Source of the DNA: Phymatolithon calcareum | Taxonomy: Eukaryota; Rhodophyta; Florideophyceae; Hapalidiales | NCBI GenBank assembly: GCA_977006965.1 | Contig: OZ345371.1 | Span: forward strand, 1,984,001-2,048,000 | DNA length: 64,000 nucleotides | Reading direction: 5' to 3' | In this document: positions 30,513 through 41,425 of the stretch, one piece after another | Position numbering within the stretch: the first letter of the stretch is position 1 | How the letters are laid out: the number at the start of each line of letters is the position of its first letter | Notes under the pieces: model-generated | Told to the model about the DNA's origin: nothing | What the model saw: only the letters and a program-made list of their open reading frames with translations | The model's database searches: none | Program-made: the position numbers and the translations under genes

Positions 30513-31349
30513 ATAAAGTTACTTTCTGACCAGACGAAAATCTGCTGCCGCACATTCCAAATGCGGACAGAACAGAGCAATGTCATAACATCATTTTAGA
30601 AATTTCCTCACAAAATTACTTTCCCGTATCACGGCGTTGACAGTCAACGCATCCTTCCGAAAATTTTCGGAGTGCCACTGTGTACATATGCGGACGGCGA
30701 TTGCGGACCAAGAATTGAATTCTCAAGATGGTCCCTCAGCAACAAGATTTTCCTATTGCACGGACCCGAGCGCGGCACAGGATCCCTTCGGATGCCGCGA
30801 AGAGACCAGTCCCTAAAGAGGCGTGCATGAGGCATAGAAGGCTCGGGAAGAAATAGGTTTCTCAACCAAACTCCACTTTGTGACATGGAACTGCAGCGGA
30901 CTCTCCAAACTATTCTCAGGTCTACGTCTCTGTCTTTGTGGCTCCTTTGTTGTATCAATCTTCCTATCAGGCTGCGAATCATGGAAGCTGACAGAACCAG
31001 TGCGGAAGAAGCTCAAGTTAACACGTGCTACGATGCTATCGAGAATATCAACGTGATCAGTAGCCGACGAAGCCAGGACGCCCACCATCGACGTGGTAAT
31101 GCGGGCCAGAGACCTACGATGGAATGGAGAAGAGGCGCCTGGTCCTCCACGTACTGCTACAAGGCGTCAGACTAACTCCAGAGTCAATATTTGGTGACGA
31201 ACCTGGACGAGACGTGAAAGCCGGAGTCAAAGTTGCTAACTATAGGATAGAATGGCAAAACCTTAGGCCCGAAATCACTGCTAGCTCCACTAGGGGAAAA
31301 GGCAAAATGAATGTGAAAAATGCTGGCAGCAGAAAAGAGATTGTTGCTG
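30513..31349. other. No recognised gene
   Basis: Short ORFs (30885-31175 and 31124-31408, plus) without family resemblance. The second ends inside the inverted-repeat cluster that follows. Confidence 0.35.
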
Positions 31350-31640
31350 CCAGGCTTATAGGATTGCTGGGAATTGGAGTCTTGATCTGGAATCTTAGGG
31401 AATCTTAAAGTAGCATTTTCTGTCGCAGCTGACATTTGCTACGACAGGAAATGCTCCTTCGAGACTTTCAAATATTCGATTTCCCAGCAATCCTAGAAGC
31501 CTGACTTCAACAATCTCTGGTCTCCGCCCCCTGACCTGGTTCAAGAATACGAACAAGGCTTCTAGGATTGCTGGGAAATCGAATCTTTGGAAGTCTTAAA
31601 CTAGCATTTTTTTAAAATGCGAACAAATGCTTTTTTTTAC
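31350..31640. repeat. Cluster of inverted repeats
   Basis: A ~26-bp block beginning GGCTTCTAGGATTGCTGGGA occurs at about 31557-31584, inverted at about 31475-31503, and in degenerate direct form at about 31350-31375. A second inverted pair (AGCATTTTCTGTCG with CGACAGGAAATGCT) forms a hairpin at about 31410-31455. The arrangement suggests MITE-like ends or nested foldback DNA. Confidence 0.75.
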
Positions 31641-31653
31641 AAAAAAGCGCAAA

Positions 31654-31677
31654 TGACCAATGAGCGCTCATTGGTCA
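31654..31677. repeat. 24-bp perfect palindrome with CCAAT boxes
   Basis: A spacerless inverted repeat with arms TGACCAATGAGC. Each arm carries a CCAAT pentamer, so the site presents CCAAT on both strands. It lies 233 bp upstream of the ferredoxin start and could be a promoter element. Confidence 0.7.
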
Positions 31678-31886
31678 ATGCACACACTTCTGATCCAGTT
31701 TTCCGGATCCGGAATTCTAATTTTGAGCTACTGATCGGGTATGGCTCAGAGCTTTGGATCATGCAGACTATTTCTGGCACCACTTCCAATACAGCAATGC
31801 TTCATTATCATACAGTCGTGATAGTTGGACAGACCAGAGCTGCGAACGCCAGGCAGCCGATGAGTGATCTCCCAGCGAAAACTGCC

Positions 31887-32397
31887 ATGTTTGCTACTCC
31901 AGCTTTCGTTCCTTCTGCAAATCTATTCGCCAGCGTCCGCCTGCCAATGCGATTTGCGCCTGCGCCGTTACCCCGGAGGCGACGTACGCGCGCGGTAGCA
32001 ACTTCTTCCTTGGCGAATCCTCGGCGAGCTGTTACAGTAAAATTCGCCCCGGACGGTGTTGACGTTACCGCGGAGGTGGGCGAATGCATCGGTGGTAAGT
32101 TTGCGCTTCATCGTTCATGTCTAGTATTCACGCCGGAATTATCTAACTCCAGACTTTCGTTTTGCTTCGTTCCTGTGCCGACATTTTCCATGCCGCCGGG
32201 CAGATGTTGCAGCTAGAGGTGGAGTTAGTCTGCTCATCACTTGCTCTGCCGGTGACTGTGGATCATGTGAGATAGAGCAAGTCCTTGAAAACGGTGATCG
32301 CTACATTGTTCGGCCATGCATAATGCCGGTGCCCAAACCAGAGGATAACGCTGGTGATACCGTGACGTACTTGACATATCCTGATTACACGTTTTAG
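31887..32397 (+). CDS. Plastid-type [2Fe-2S] ferredoxin-like protein, two exons
   Basis: Exon 1 is 31887-32094 and exon 2 is 32204-32397; the 109-bp intron begins GTAAGT and ends GGGCAG. The joined frame gives 133 residues. Residues 1 to about 47 (MFATPAFVPSANLF..., Arg-rich, few acids, Phe next to the start) look like a red-algal plastid transit peptide. The rest is a Fer2-type domain: AVTVKFAPDGVDVTAEVGE forms the first strands, then cluster ligands Cys83-x4-Cys88-x2-Cys91 in CSAGDCGSC, and Cys108 in RPC. The last gap is only 16 residues, versus about 29 in photosynthetic PetF ferredoxins, so this is a ferredoxin-like electron carrier or subunit of a different subgroup. The partner is unknown. 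The start at 31887 is preferred over upstream in-frame ATGs because it yields a sensible transit peptide. Confidence 0.85.
32095..32203 (+). other. Spliceosomal intron of ferredoxin-like gene
   Basis: 109 bp, GTAAGT donor and CAG acceptor after a pyrimidine-rich stretch. Splicing turns an apparent run-on ORF into an uninterrupted ferredoxin domain. Confidence 0.85.
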
Positions 32398-33660
32398 GAA
32401 TCAGCTTAAACACATCAGAAAGATAAGAGGAAGTCATTGAATTAACCATGGCATCATGTGGGGAACGCCGCACCAAGTACGTTATGAATTAGCTCAATTA
32501 TCCTTTTGGCGGCACTCCTGTCACCATGGGATGCTGTGTTTCCCGGCTGCTGAAGACCAAACAACCTTCTCAAGCTCTTCGTCCTCAAGGCTACATCCAA
32601 TACTTGCGGAATTCTTAATGAATATTATCCCATCCGACAAAGAACGAGTTCCACTATATGGTATAGACGACAATAGAAGGTCGAGATCGCACCGTCATTA
32701 CGGCGCGCCGAAAACTTCGTTAGCCAACCTTCGTATGTTACTAGGAACGCCTCGCAGGCTCGCAAATTGTTGGCCAAGAGACCCCCCTAACCGGTCCAAA
32801 GCCTCATATGGTGAAACGGGTTGAAGGTCTAACGCTGGCAAACCAGAGCATCCTGTCGCTATTGGCCCGGAAAACCACATGCTCATAACTTTCATCAGAT
32901 GCGGTGGCTGGACTTTCGAACTGCACTGCGGCGGTTTGCGAGCGAGTTCTTGCGGCGGTACGGCCAGAATGGGGATTGCGCATTGCCTGAGAGCGTGGGA
33001 CTTTCAAACTGCTCTGTGACGAGTTACGGGCAGTAAACAAGGAATCCACACGATGCATCTAACCCCTTCGGATTCACGTTCCGGACGCAGTGCGAGCGAA
33101 GCTTCCCTGCGTTCTCAAGCAATGCACGAGCACGATCCGAGTCCACCCACCCGCATATCGTCTAAGCGTTAAACCGCCGAATTTATCCCTTTCCATATCA
33201 CTTTCCTGTCAGCGCGCGAAAGCCGCTTCGATTCGTTCTCAAGCGATGCAAAGGCACCATCCACATCGTTCGGTCACGGTCCACTCGAAAAAACTGTCGC
33301 AGCGTAGGTGGAGAGTCCCAAATTGTCCCGCTGCTGCATCTGCCCCATTCCGTTGATCTTCCTTCCGGCCCGCAATCGCCGTTCCTTTTCCCTTTCCGTC
33401 TCAAGCAATGCGCGAGAACCATCAAAATTGAGTTGCCACATCCACACTCCAGGCAGTTTGTTGGGCAAGTTGGGGCGAATTGTAATTTGACTCAAAATCC
33501 TCTGCATTTCGGAGTGTTATACACGTGTAAAGTCTCTGTAGACAAAACTTCATCATGATGACCATCACGCGCGCGTGACGCCGTGTCACTTCGCTTCGCT
33601 GAATTCTGAGGAAACGCACCCCACCATTATGATGATTATAGTGCCGTGCGCTTGATCATC
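32398..33660. other. No recognised gene
   Basis: Several overlapping short ORFs on both strands, none with family resemblance, in moderately G+C-rich sequence. A loose repetition of TCAAGC(G/A)ATGC at about 33117, 33239 and 33400 suggests an old ~120-160-bp duplication. Confidence 0.35.
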
Positions 33661-33697
33661 AACTTTAACCGTCAGCATGATACTGACGGTTAAAGTT
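33661..33697. repeat. Perfect 15-bp stem hairpin
   Basis: AACTTTAACCGTCAG, a 7-nt spacer, and its exact complement. It is not followed by a T tract and no gene ends here. Confidence 0.85.
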
Positions 33698-34589
33698 CAT
33701 TGTAAGAACTGCTATCGCAAGCCTCTGCAGAATCGTTAATATATCTTGTATACAATGTGTACCAAAGCGGAAGCATTGGATGGAAATTTCAACGACATGA
33801 TCTGGCTCACACCCGAGCTCAGTCCTGATTTCCTACTTGCGATCTTAGAAATGGCTGTCTAGTCGATTCCTTGTAGAATCTCACCTTGCTCGGATTGTCT
33901 TAGTATCCAATGAGTGCGATTATCTCTGCCTCGCATTCGAATAAATTCGAAAGAGCTGTGCATGACTTTAGCCTTCAGCGTTATCGGGAAATGTTCTCGC
34001 AATTGACAATTTCTGCAAGAAACCAAAAAAGGTGGACTTCAGCAGACGAAAAGATAAAGAAAGCTGAAATAGATTTGTGCCCTGGAGTTATAAGCAACAA
34101 ATAAGATTAATAATTAATTATTGCTATGACGACTTTTTCCAGAATATTGTCGGCTGGGAGTCGACTCTGAAATACAAGGAGCCAATTGCAGCTTTGTTTT
34201 GAAACCGAATTAATACGGAGGTCAAATATAACCATGGGAGTTCCACAAACAGAATCTACTCTTGAAGTTAAGACGAAGATTGCGAATGATACAGAGACAG
34301 GAGACGCTGGGGAAGAGCAAGAGCTCTAAGCGCTTGATTGTATTCGAGAATCGAACACAGCAAATGACTTGCGTCTTGTCTTCGACGAGTCTTGGAGCAG
34401 CAAGATGAACGCCGGGCCAGAAAAATAGCCTTTTTCAAGGAGGTTCTACTGTACCAATCAGTGATGGCGAAAGAAAGCAGATATAGAATTCTTTGCGCAA
34501 GATGGTTTGAAGGTCGCTTCCCAAGAAACCCACCTCATCGATTGAAGAAGGGAGCAGTCAAGGAGAATGGGCGCCTGGAACATTCAGAA
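33698..34589. other. No recognised gene
   Basis: A 64-codon ORF at 33910-34104 and other short frames lack recognisable features. The sequence runs into the L2 LINE near 34590. Confidence 0.35.
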
Positions 34590-35368
34590 GTATCTCTGGC
34601 ACGAGGAAAGACTGATAGACTTCGCCTACTATTTCGAATCCAAGCTGCTTCCCATCGACGGGAAGTACTAGTTTTCAAGATGTTGAAAAGGACCATGGCG
34701 AAAGAAGGAAAGTTTCTGGAGGAACCGCCAGAGAGAAGAAACCCAGAAGAGCTTCAAGCCACAAGCAATGACATCACAGGGATGGATACCGGAGAACCGT
34801 TTGATGAAGCAATGAAGCACATAATAGCGAACCAATCTGCAGAAGCACTTCGATCAACATTCCTGACAAAAGAAGGAGAGAGCCTTGAATCGAAGAGAAA
34901 GAGGAAAATTCCGTACGACAAGACAAGAGAACTCCCTGCAATACTTAAATTTTCGCAACTGAAACACAGGAAACTGGCGATTCAGTGCGCCTTTGGAAGA
35001 TTTCCCCAAGTGTCTACCACACTGATGGCAGATAGATTTGGAAACAAAGTCAGACAGCACATGGAGACCCTGGATCGCAACTTGTCAGCCTATGAACTCA
35101 AGAAAGAAGACAGAGCGGCAACTGAGAAGGCACTAGATGACATTTTGCTCTTCAGCAAAAGCATCATCGAGAGTATGCAGAATGAAGAAGACCTGTACTG
35201 AAAAAAGAAGCGACATCTCGAAAACTGCTATGAAGATCGGAGTACATGCTAGGGGCTCAGATAGAATACCAGAGATAAGAGTAGAGCCACCCTAGTGAGG
35301 GTAGCACCTGAGGAAGCCTTGCCCGTATATTCGTATGACTGTGGGGCTTTAAAAAAATTGCAATAAAA
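34590..35368 (+). mobile_element. L2 LINE 3' end, long intact ORF C-terminus
   Basis: Open to a stop at 35201: GKTDRLRLLFRIQAASHRRE, VLVFKMLKRTMAKE, ESKRKRKIPYDKTRELPAIL, HRKLAIQCAFGRFPQVSTTL and TEKALDDILLFSKSIIESM. The 3' UTR ends GGGGCTTTAAAAAAATTGC. The open frame extends 5' to 34392, but only from ~34590 does it match LINE sequence. It lacks the RT domain. Confidence 0.8.
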
Positions 35369-35529
35369 AATTCAGCAGTATCCTGACTCAGGATAATGCT
35401 TAATGTCAGGATTCCTGAGGAAGCCAACATAGACCCCTTCAGCAAAGAATGAAGTGACTCAAGCCACTGACGTGATACTATGCAATTTTGATTAACGCAA
35501 ATGAAATTTTTCGAGGCCAGTACAGTACA

Positions 35530-35605
35530 CGCTTAGAAAGGTGCCGACTTTCCTAGAGTTTGGACACATGGTACCTTCTCAATAAATCCACTTAATTGCG
35601 AATCA
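35530..35605 (+). repeat. L7 tail
   Basis: Shares GGTGCCGACTTTCCT and ATGGTACCTTCTCAATAAATC with 17635-17705. It probably represents a LINE 3' end ending at an AATAAA motif. Confidence 0.55.
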
Positions 35606-36633
35606 ATCAGAAGGATAGCATGTAGCTGGTGCCATGTGCTGAGCAAGTCCCCGTGCGCTAACATTTTCGTTCCTTCTGCTTGTTCTCCATATAATTACTC
35701 TTACGGTTTCATTGCTGTATCCTATCGCTGGAGGTAATTTTAAGGCCGATTGAACGTTTGTCATCGAAATGAGACTACAAGAACAACATATGTAGTCTCA
35801 GCGCTTCATACACTACACACCATAATCTTTTAACCTTTTTCGAATCCTTTTAAAAATGAGTTCGACACAAGGCCTCCGAAATAAATAAAGGAGATATTGT
35901 TCGGAGACTGAGCCATGCGAGGAAATTATCTCGCATTGTGCCTGAAACATGTCCGAGAAACAGGTTGAAATTTCGACTTTCTAGCCTACTGGAAGTTGCA
36001 TGATGCAACCGGCTCTGTACAAATAAATTTTCGGACAAGTATATCATGGTTGACCGAGCAAGCGCGAACGCAAGCATTCCAAGCAATACGTGTTAAAAGT
36101 ACGTGACGGAGCAAAAGCAAAACTGAAAAGAACAAGTCTTGTGGAGAAGGTCGAAGAATTGCTCAAAGCCTTGAAGATGAGATTGAGCAACGACTGCGGT
36201 TTCTACATATCCCAAAGTTTAATAAGACATGCTTCTTGATGATTCAAACTTTCGAGACCGTACAATTTCATCATAAATAGGAATGAAGGCAGGTGCGGAT
36301 GAGACGCGGGAACCGTTCAATAAAATTTGTACTGCGAGTAGTTTGAAATAATCTCAATTCACCCCTGTTACATCTTAAACTTATTCGCATCAATGTGCAA
36401 TTGAAAAGGTGTACAGAGACTGGACAAGCTTAATACTATATCACAGTAGAACAATTCCCTGGGAAGGAGCTAGACCTGCGTCATAGGTTGTTGATCTGAA
36501 ATTGACATATGACCAGTACATTGAGCGGTCGCCAAGGAATCAAATCATGTTCTGCAATTAAGACTGGTTTCTTCATCACCGAATCACTCCATGCATCTCA
36601 GAACCGAGCCTTGTTCGCACAAATGTAAGTACA
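35606..36633. other. 5' flank of DFMRG gene, no gene recognised
   Basis: A/T-rich; no ORF with family resemblance and no known repeat. Confidence 0.4.
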
Positions 36634-37101
36634 ATGGAATACAAGCAATTAAGAAGGTCCGCAAGACTGGCTTCGAAAAAAGATGGACCTGGATTCAAGA
36701 CAATATTCTTTAAACGCCCCATGGCTGCTATGTGCTGTAAGTCTGCACAAGGGAGCGAAATGATGGTCAAGGATATCGCCTCAAGCTCAGTTGTGCTTTC
36801 CCCAAGAGGAAAATCGCAGCCGACTCTTCAAAACTGTGGGCGAAAACGAGCGACGCGAATTCCCGATGAAATGCCCGTTACTATTCCTGGTGAAGAATTA
36901 GGTCCTGTGCCGCTCGCAACAGATGACTATATGGACTTCATGAGAGGAAGGAAGAAGCCCAAGTATATTCCTTTTGAAGAGTACGATATTGCCGCGAAGA
37001 TCGATCCTCATGATGATACTTTTATCAACCGCTCTGGTGGACGGAGGCGTGCTGCTTGTAAATCAGAGAATGTTCGAGCTGTTTGCACTGACGAGGATTA
37101 A
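36634..37101 (+). CDS. DFMRG-motif small basic protein, paralogue 3
   Basis: 155 residues from an ATG at 36634. The only strong match to the tandem pair at 18-19.5 kb is the core motif at residues 97-118: TDDYMDFMRGRKKPKYIPF then EEYDI, in the same position relative to length and preceded by acidic residues. The N-terminus is basic (LRRSARLASKK) and the C-terminus ends in an Arg-rich block and an acidic tail. The RANNSFS and RRWSDLV blocks are absent. Conservation of this motif against an otherwise divergent background supports a genuine family. Function unknown. Confidence 0.6.
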   Translation: MEYKQLRRSARLASKKDGPGFKTIFFKRPMAAMCCKSAQGSEMMVKDIASSSVVLSPRGKSQPTLQNCGRKRATRIPDEMPVTIPGEELGPVPLATDDYMDFMRGRKKPKYIPFEEYDIAAKIDPHDDTFINRSGGRRRAACKSENVRAVCTDED

Positions 37102-38811
37102 CCTTAGATCGAATTCGCTCACTCCTTGAGTGCACAGGCTTCTTGCTTGCATTCTCGGCACAGGCAAAAGAATGCCTTCGCCATCTTTCGCTACCCTTGA
37201 AAAAGCCGTAAGTTTTTTTTTTTCGAAGAACCATTGAAACATTCGAGCTGGATCAGGGGAAAGTTAGGAAGGGAACAAAGCAGAATTTTGATGTTTCAAA
37301 AACATTATTAAAAATGCGGCCTGCGTTGTGTTCGGTTATTTATGAGGAAATCTTTGTATCAAAAATTGAGTTATGAAGCTCGATTCTTGCAGATCTCTGA
37401 CACTGCCTTCGTTCGTCGATGGCCAATGGAATTCTGCCAGGACATGTAGAGCTGTAAGCAGCCTAGGGAGTGCAGTAAACATTGCGGTGCCATATCGGCT
37501 TCCGAGGCGCTTGTGCGAAAGCTGACGTGAGTAGTTCATTAAATAGTGGCACCGAGCCCGCAAGCGATAGGTTATTTTTCGCTGAAATGGATCATGCGAT
37601 GAGCGCGCAACCAAGCACCTCGCACAACGTTCCAGTCCGGAACGCAGGGATGATTGAAGCCCGGGCTCGCTAGACGAGCTTTTCGCCTCCGAGAGCGTTC
37701 CGCTCGCGTCCATCACGGTTACACACGACGAAAGACGCGAGCCAAACCTCCAAGTCTTCCGTTGCCATACGTAAAATATGGTTAAATTCGTCCAGCGCAC
37801 ATCGCCAGCATTTCGAATTTTCGAGGGCAACTTTCAAAAATCACGAAAGCCACGAGCGCGAGCTCTAGATAGCTCGCCGTGCACAGGGCACCGCTCGAAA
37901 ACCTACTTCTCTATTATTTCTCTCCATAATGCGATCCCAGCAAAGAGAGGCTTCGCTGCATTACGGTCCATAATGTACTCGAACTGCGAGCCAGCCCGCA
38001 GCTTCATACGGACGCCATACACGCTTATCATTAAAATGCTGTATGGCTCATCTGCAGCTTTTGTCCCCCTCCTAACATTTCCCTGGCTGTATGGAGTGCA
38101 TGGACAGGCACCGAAATGTCTGACAGAGCTTATTGGCCTTTGCTGCTTCTGTGCTTACAACACTTTATCAGGCTCCTCCTTTACCGTGTCGCGAATACCC
38201 AAGTCCCCCGGCAAGGTGTCTCTGAGTCCCCCCATGTGACGCAAATGTTGCCGTTCGTAGACTGGCGCGAGATAGTCATATACTGTAGGCAGTTTCGCAT
38301 GATGGCGCAAAGAGAGGCTATTGATTTTCGAAGTAGTCAGGCATCCCATTTCGATGAGAAATGGAAGCGACTGCAGAACGGAAGCTCGCTATTTACCGCG
38401 CCAATTAGTGCGGCAGAGAAAATCCAGAAGAGACTTTGCGCATTGTCCTCCTGGAGTGAATTTAGCCCTCCAGCAGAACATCGAAGATAACCCCAACCAA
38501 GAGCTCCATGCCATCCACCCTAACGCGCCACTCAAATAGCCACAATTTAAATTCATGGCACATCGATTCTTTGTATCAAGCTGTTTTACCACTCTTCTGG
38601 GCATGAAGTTGGGGAATTTACAGGTATAACTCCCTTTGAACGGAGAGGCATCGAAAATCATTCGCGGACGAACATTTATTCTCCAGGAGAGAAGAATTTG
38701 GGGGTAGACAACGAGCATACTTCTGGAGATTCTTGTTTGGAAACAAGATTGCCCTTGCGAGTGACAGAAAACAGCTAAGCAAGACGTAGAGCATCCCGTC
38801 TTCTACGCATC
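37102..38811. other. No recognised gene
   Basis: ORFs of 100-165 codons occur on both strands (for example 37336-37830 minus, 38116-38490 plus), overlapping one another and without family resemblance. I cannot support any as a gene. The Hint gene promoter presumably lies at the right edge. Confidence 0.35.
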
Positions 38812-40320
38812 ATGAAGCTCGTCTTTTTTGTGATTCTGCATCTTCTGTGCGCATATGAAATGGTGAAAGCCACTCCCGTTTCAATACAGAGGGACTCTAT
38901 TTCTGCACCTAGTTCGCAAGCCCCGTCGAGAAATGAGTTTTATGGCTACAATGACATGAAGGGACACTACAACCTAGCAGAGTGTATCGGAGACGCTTTT
39001 CGCTGCCCGCAAGATATGGAGTTCTAGAAGGTAAACCCGCCGGTGAAGAATCAAACCTACTCGTACAGACGTAAGTCAATTCGAGGCACACCCCATTTAC
39101 TGTGCGGAGATATCTCTTGTACAAACTAACCATTCAGCAAACTGCCTACAGTCCCTCATGAGCTGATTTTCGCAGAGGGCAAGCGCTGTTCACCTTGGTC
39201 GGGCCCGTTCACAGCCGAGTACTCGTTCCTTGAAAATGTGGCCTTCATCCCGGGTGATTTCGTGCGCGCGATGGAAAAGTATGATGTAGCACGCGAGTTG
39301 CGCGCCGAGTTTGCCAAGCCGAATGTGCTCGGGGTAGGCTCAAGAGCGTACTTCGGCTTTGACTCGAATGCCCGAAAATGCGGGATCTACGAGTTTCCGG
39401 GAGAGGATGGTGTACCAACAACTCTGATGTTCTTTTTTGCAGCCAAGAAAGTCGTCAATCTGTCGCACTTTGGGTATATGAACGCGGGAAAAAAACATAT
39501 GATCACAATCATTCGAGATTCGACGAGAACATAAGCGCAATGCGCGTTCTCCGCACCACATGATTACTACAAGTACCATCCTATCCCGACGCAGATGCAA
39601 AATCCGAGCGCACCGCCGAGCATTACACCGAGTAACTCGCCCACGCCGAGTGTCACATCTACAATACGTCCTACGCCGTCCAGAAGCGCCATACCGTCTT
39701 CTAGTGCATTCGTATCATTTGCCGCAATGGATCCAGGAGCTCAGTCTACTTCAAATGGAGGGACTTCTTCATGCTTCGATGCTCTTGCAACAGTTGAGCT
39801 CGACAGTGCAGTTAGAGTTCCGATGATGTCCTTGAAGATCGGCGACGTTGTCAAAGTGGGTACAGGACTGTACTCTCGGGTTTTCATGTTCACGCATAGA
39901 GAGAGAGGCACGGCACATGAGTTTTTGAAGTTGACATTCGCAAACGGTGAATCTTTCAAAATGACCGCCGGTCACTTTGTTTACGTAAATAATCAACTAC
40001 TGGCCGCTCGAGACTTGAAGACTGGGGATTTCATGGAGTGTGGTGACGGAGAAAGAGTTCAAATCTGGTCCATTCACCATTCTGTGGCAGTAGGACTCTA
40101 CAATCCCCAGACCGAGCATGGTGATATCGTAGTTGACGGGTACCGTGTTTCTACCTACACTGATGCTATTCCTGCGAGGGCATCACATTCATTGCTTTCG
40201 GTATTCAGATTCGCCAGTCACTTCTTCGGGGTTAAGGCCAGAACTATGGAAAATAGTTGGTACCAATTGCGTACGCTCGTGGATATGGGTCGTGTTTTCA
40301 TTCTGCCTTTTCTTTCGTAA
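38812..40320 (+). pseudogene. Secreted Hint-domain (hedgehog-type) protein, disrupted
   Basis: The gene starts MKLVFFVILHLLCAYEMVKA, a signal peptide. A 67-bp intron at 39071-39137 (GTAAGT, ACTAAC branch site, TTCAG) joins LEGKPAGEESNLLVQT to KLPTVPHELIFAEGKRCSPW. An extracellular-like N-domain follows to about 39590, then a Pro/Ser/Thr linker, then a Hint domain from about 39770. The Hint domain starts at Cys in SSCFDALATVELDS, has MMSLKIGDVV, TAGHFVYV (the conserved T..H of the self-processing centre), LLAARDLKTGDF, GLYNPQTEHGDIVVDGYRVSTYT and ASHSLL. Two lesions break it: a frame change near 39008 and an in-frame TAA at 39532-39534 between the N-domain and linker. An intact Hint would cleave itself from the N-domain. 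It may be a recent pseudogene, or the lesions may be assembly errors or missed introns. Confidence 0.75.
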
Positions 40321-40355
40321 TTTAAAAGAAAATCTATTTGTCATTGTTTTATTGG

Positions 40356-41006
40356 TTATTTTGAATTTGGAAATCATTAAACGCCTTGAGAAACACTCAT
40401 GAGACTGCAAGGGAGATGCGTTTCAGCAACTACGCTGTTGTAGCTTCTATAATCTACTCAAATCCGTGTAACTTGGGGGACACTGGTCATTATTTCCTAT
40501 GAGGCTCAGGGTCGCAGCTATATAGACTCGTCTACTCCATGGCGTCGTGAAAGATGATGGAGAAGAAGAGCAATTTGTCAAGAGCTTTGTCCGTGATGAT
40601 AAACTCCTCTTGGGTCAGCTAATATCTTCCGAAGTATTCCTCAAGCTTGCTTATGAGAATTGGAACTGTATCACCGAACTTGTCTGCGAGATGTGTTGTG
40701 CTCATTGAGGGGGAACTGACCGAATGCCCACTTAACCGCTAATATCGACGGGGTGCACCCCGGCAGATATTACGGAATTTTCTCTTACTCTTGGATTCCA
40801 AGATATCTCCTTCGTGTCTGAAGAGCAAGCATTGCAAAGATTTTATTGAAACTTCTTGCTTGAGGAAGGTCAGTGTCGTCTCGAAGAGGTCGTAATGTAA
40901 CAATGCCGATATGCCTTGACCAACCAATTGCAGTTCCTCCACGTCTCTTTCCTCGATTTTGAAAGCCAGAAGGCTCCCTTTCTTCGATCTGACTCGTTCC
41001 AGCATT
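40356..41006 (-). mobile_element. L3 LINE, 5'-truncated
   Basis: Minus-strand remnant MLERVRSKKGSLLAFKIEER, FETTLTFLKQEVSIKSLQC then degraded GRFPP and final LLFSIIFHDAME-type block, ending in the L3 tail (GGCGTTTAATGATTTCC). It separates the Hint gene from the Fanzor fragment and abuts the latter's 5' break. Confidence 0.75.
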
Positions 41007-41059
41007 CGCCCATCCCATATTGCAGCGAAATACAGACCTACATCGCTATTGAGTCAAGC

Positions 41060-41425
41060 CCGGAAAACCATCGATTCCGCACTCACTCATACATAAGGGA
41101 ACATTACCGCTTTAACAGTGCCCAGCTAGGGTTCCGAAAAGACAAGAGCACATATATTGTGATACTTGGTCATGGTTCGCGCGGTCCCTGCCCTCGCAAA
41201 AGGCTTCTTCGTGCGCTCTCCCTTCTCTGCCCAGTCGTCCTGGTGGACGAATTCAGAACATCTATACGCTGCAAAGAGTGTGGAACCCCTCTGCAAGGCA
41301 ATCACCGCTCCCGTGTGTTTCGTTGTACAAACAACCCGACAGGCGAGAGCAGTGGATGTTCTACGGAATCTATTGACCGAGACACAAACGGAGCGACAAA
41401 TATTGCCACTGTGGGTCTCCATTAG
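41060..41425 (+). pseudogene. Fanzor (eukaryotic TnpB-like) C-terminal fragment
   Basis: The open frame ends with a TnpB/Fanzor-type C-terminus. In order: YIVILGHGSRG (the loop before RuvC-II), PCPRKRLLRALSLL, VVLVDEFRTSIRCKECGTPL with the RuvC-II Glu and the first zinc-ribbon Cys pair, VFRCTNN...GC for the second half of the ribbon, and IDRDTNGATNI with the RuvC-III Asp. The motif order and spacing are those of TnpB (IS605 OrfB) and Fanzor proteins. RuvC-I and everything N-terminal are missing; the fragment starts at an L3 LINE. So this is a relic, not an active RNA-guided nuclease. Whether a guide RNA end (omega RNA) lay downstream cannot be told. Confidence 0.75.

Noticed and set aside
31808-32089. 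93-codon ORF antisense to the ferredoxin exon 1
   Set aside because: Shadow of the plus-strand gene, which has an unmistakable cluster-binding domain after splicing.
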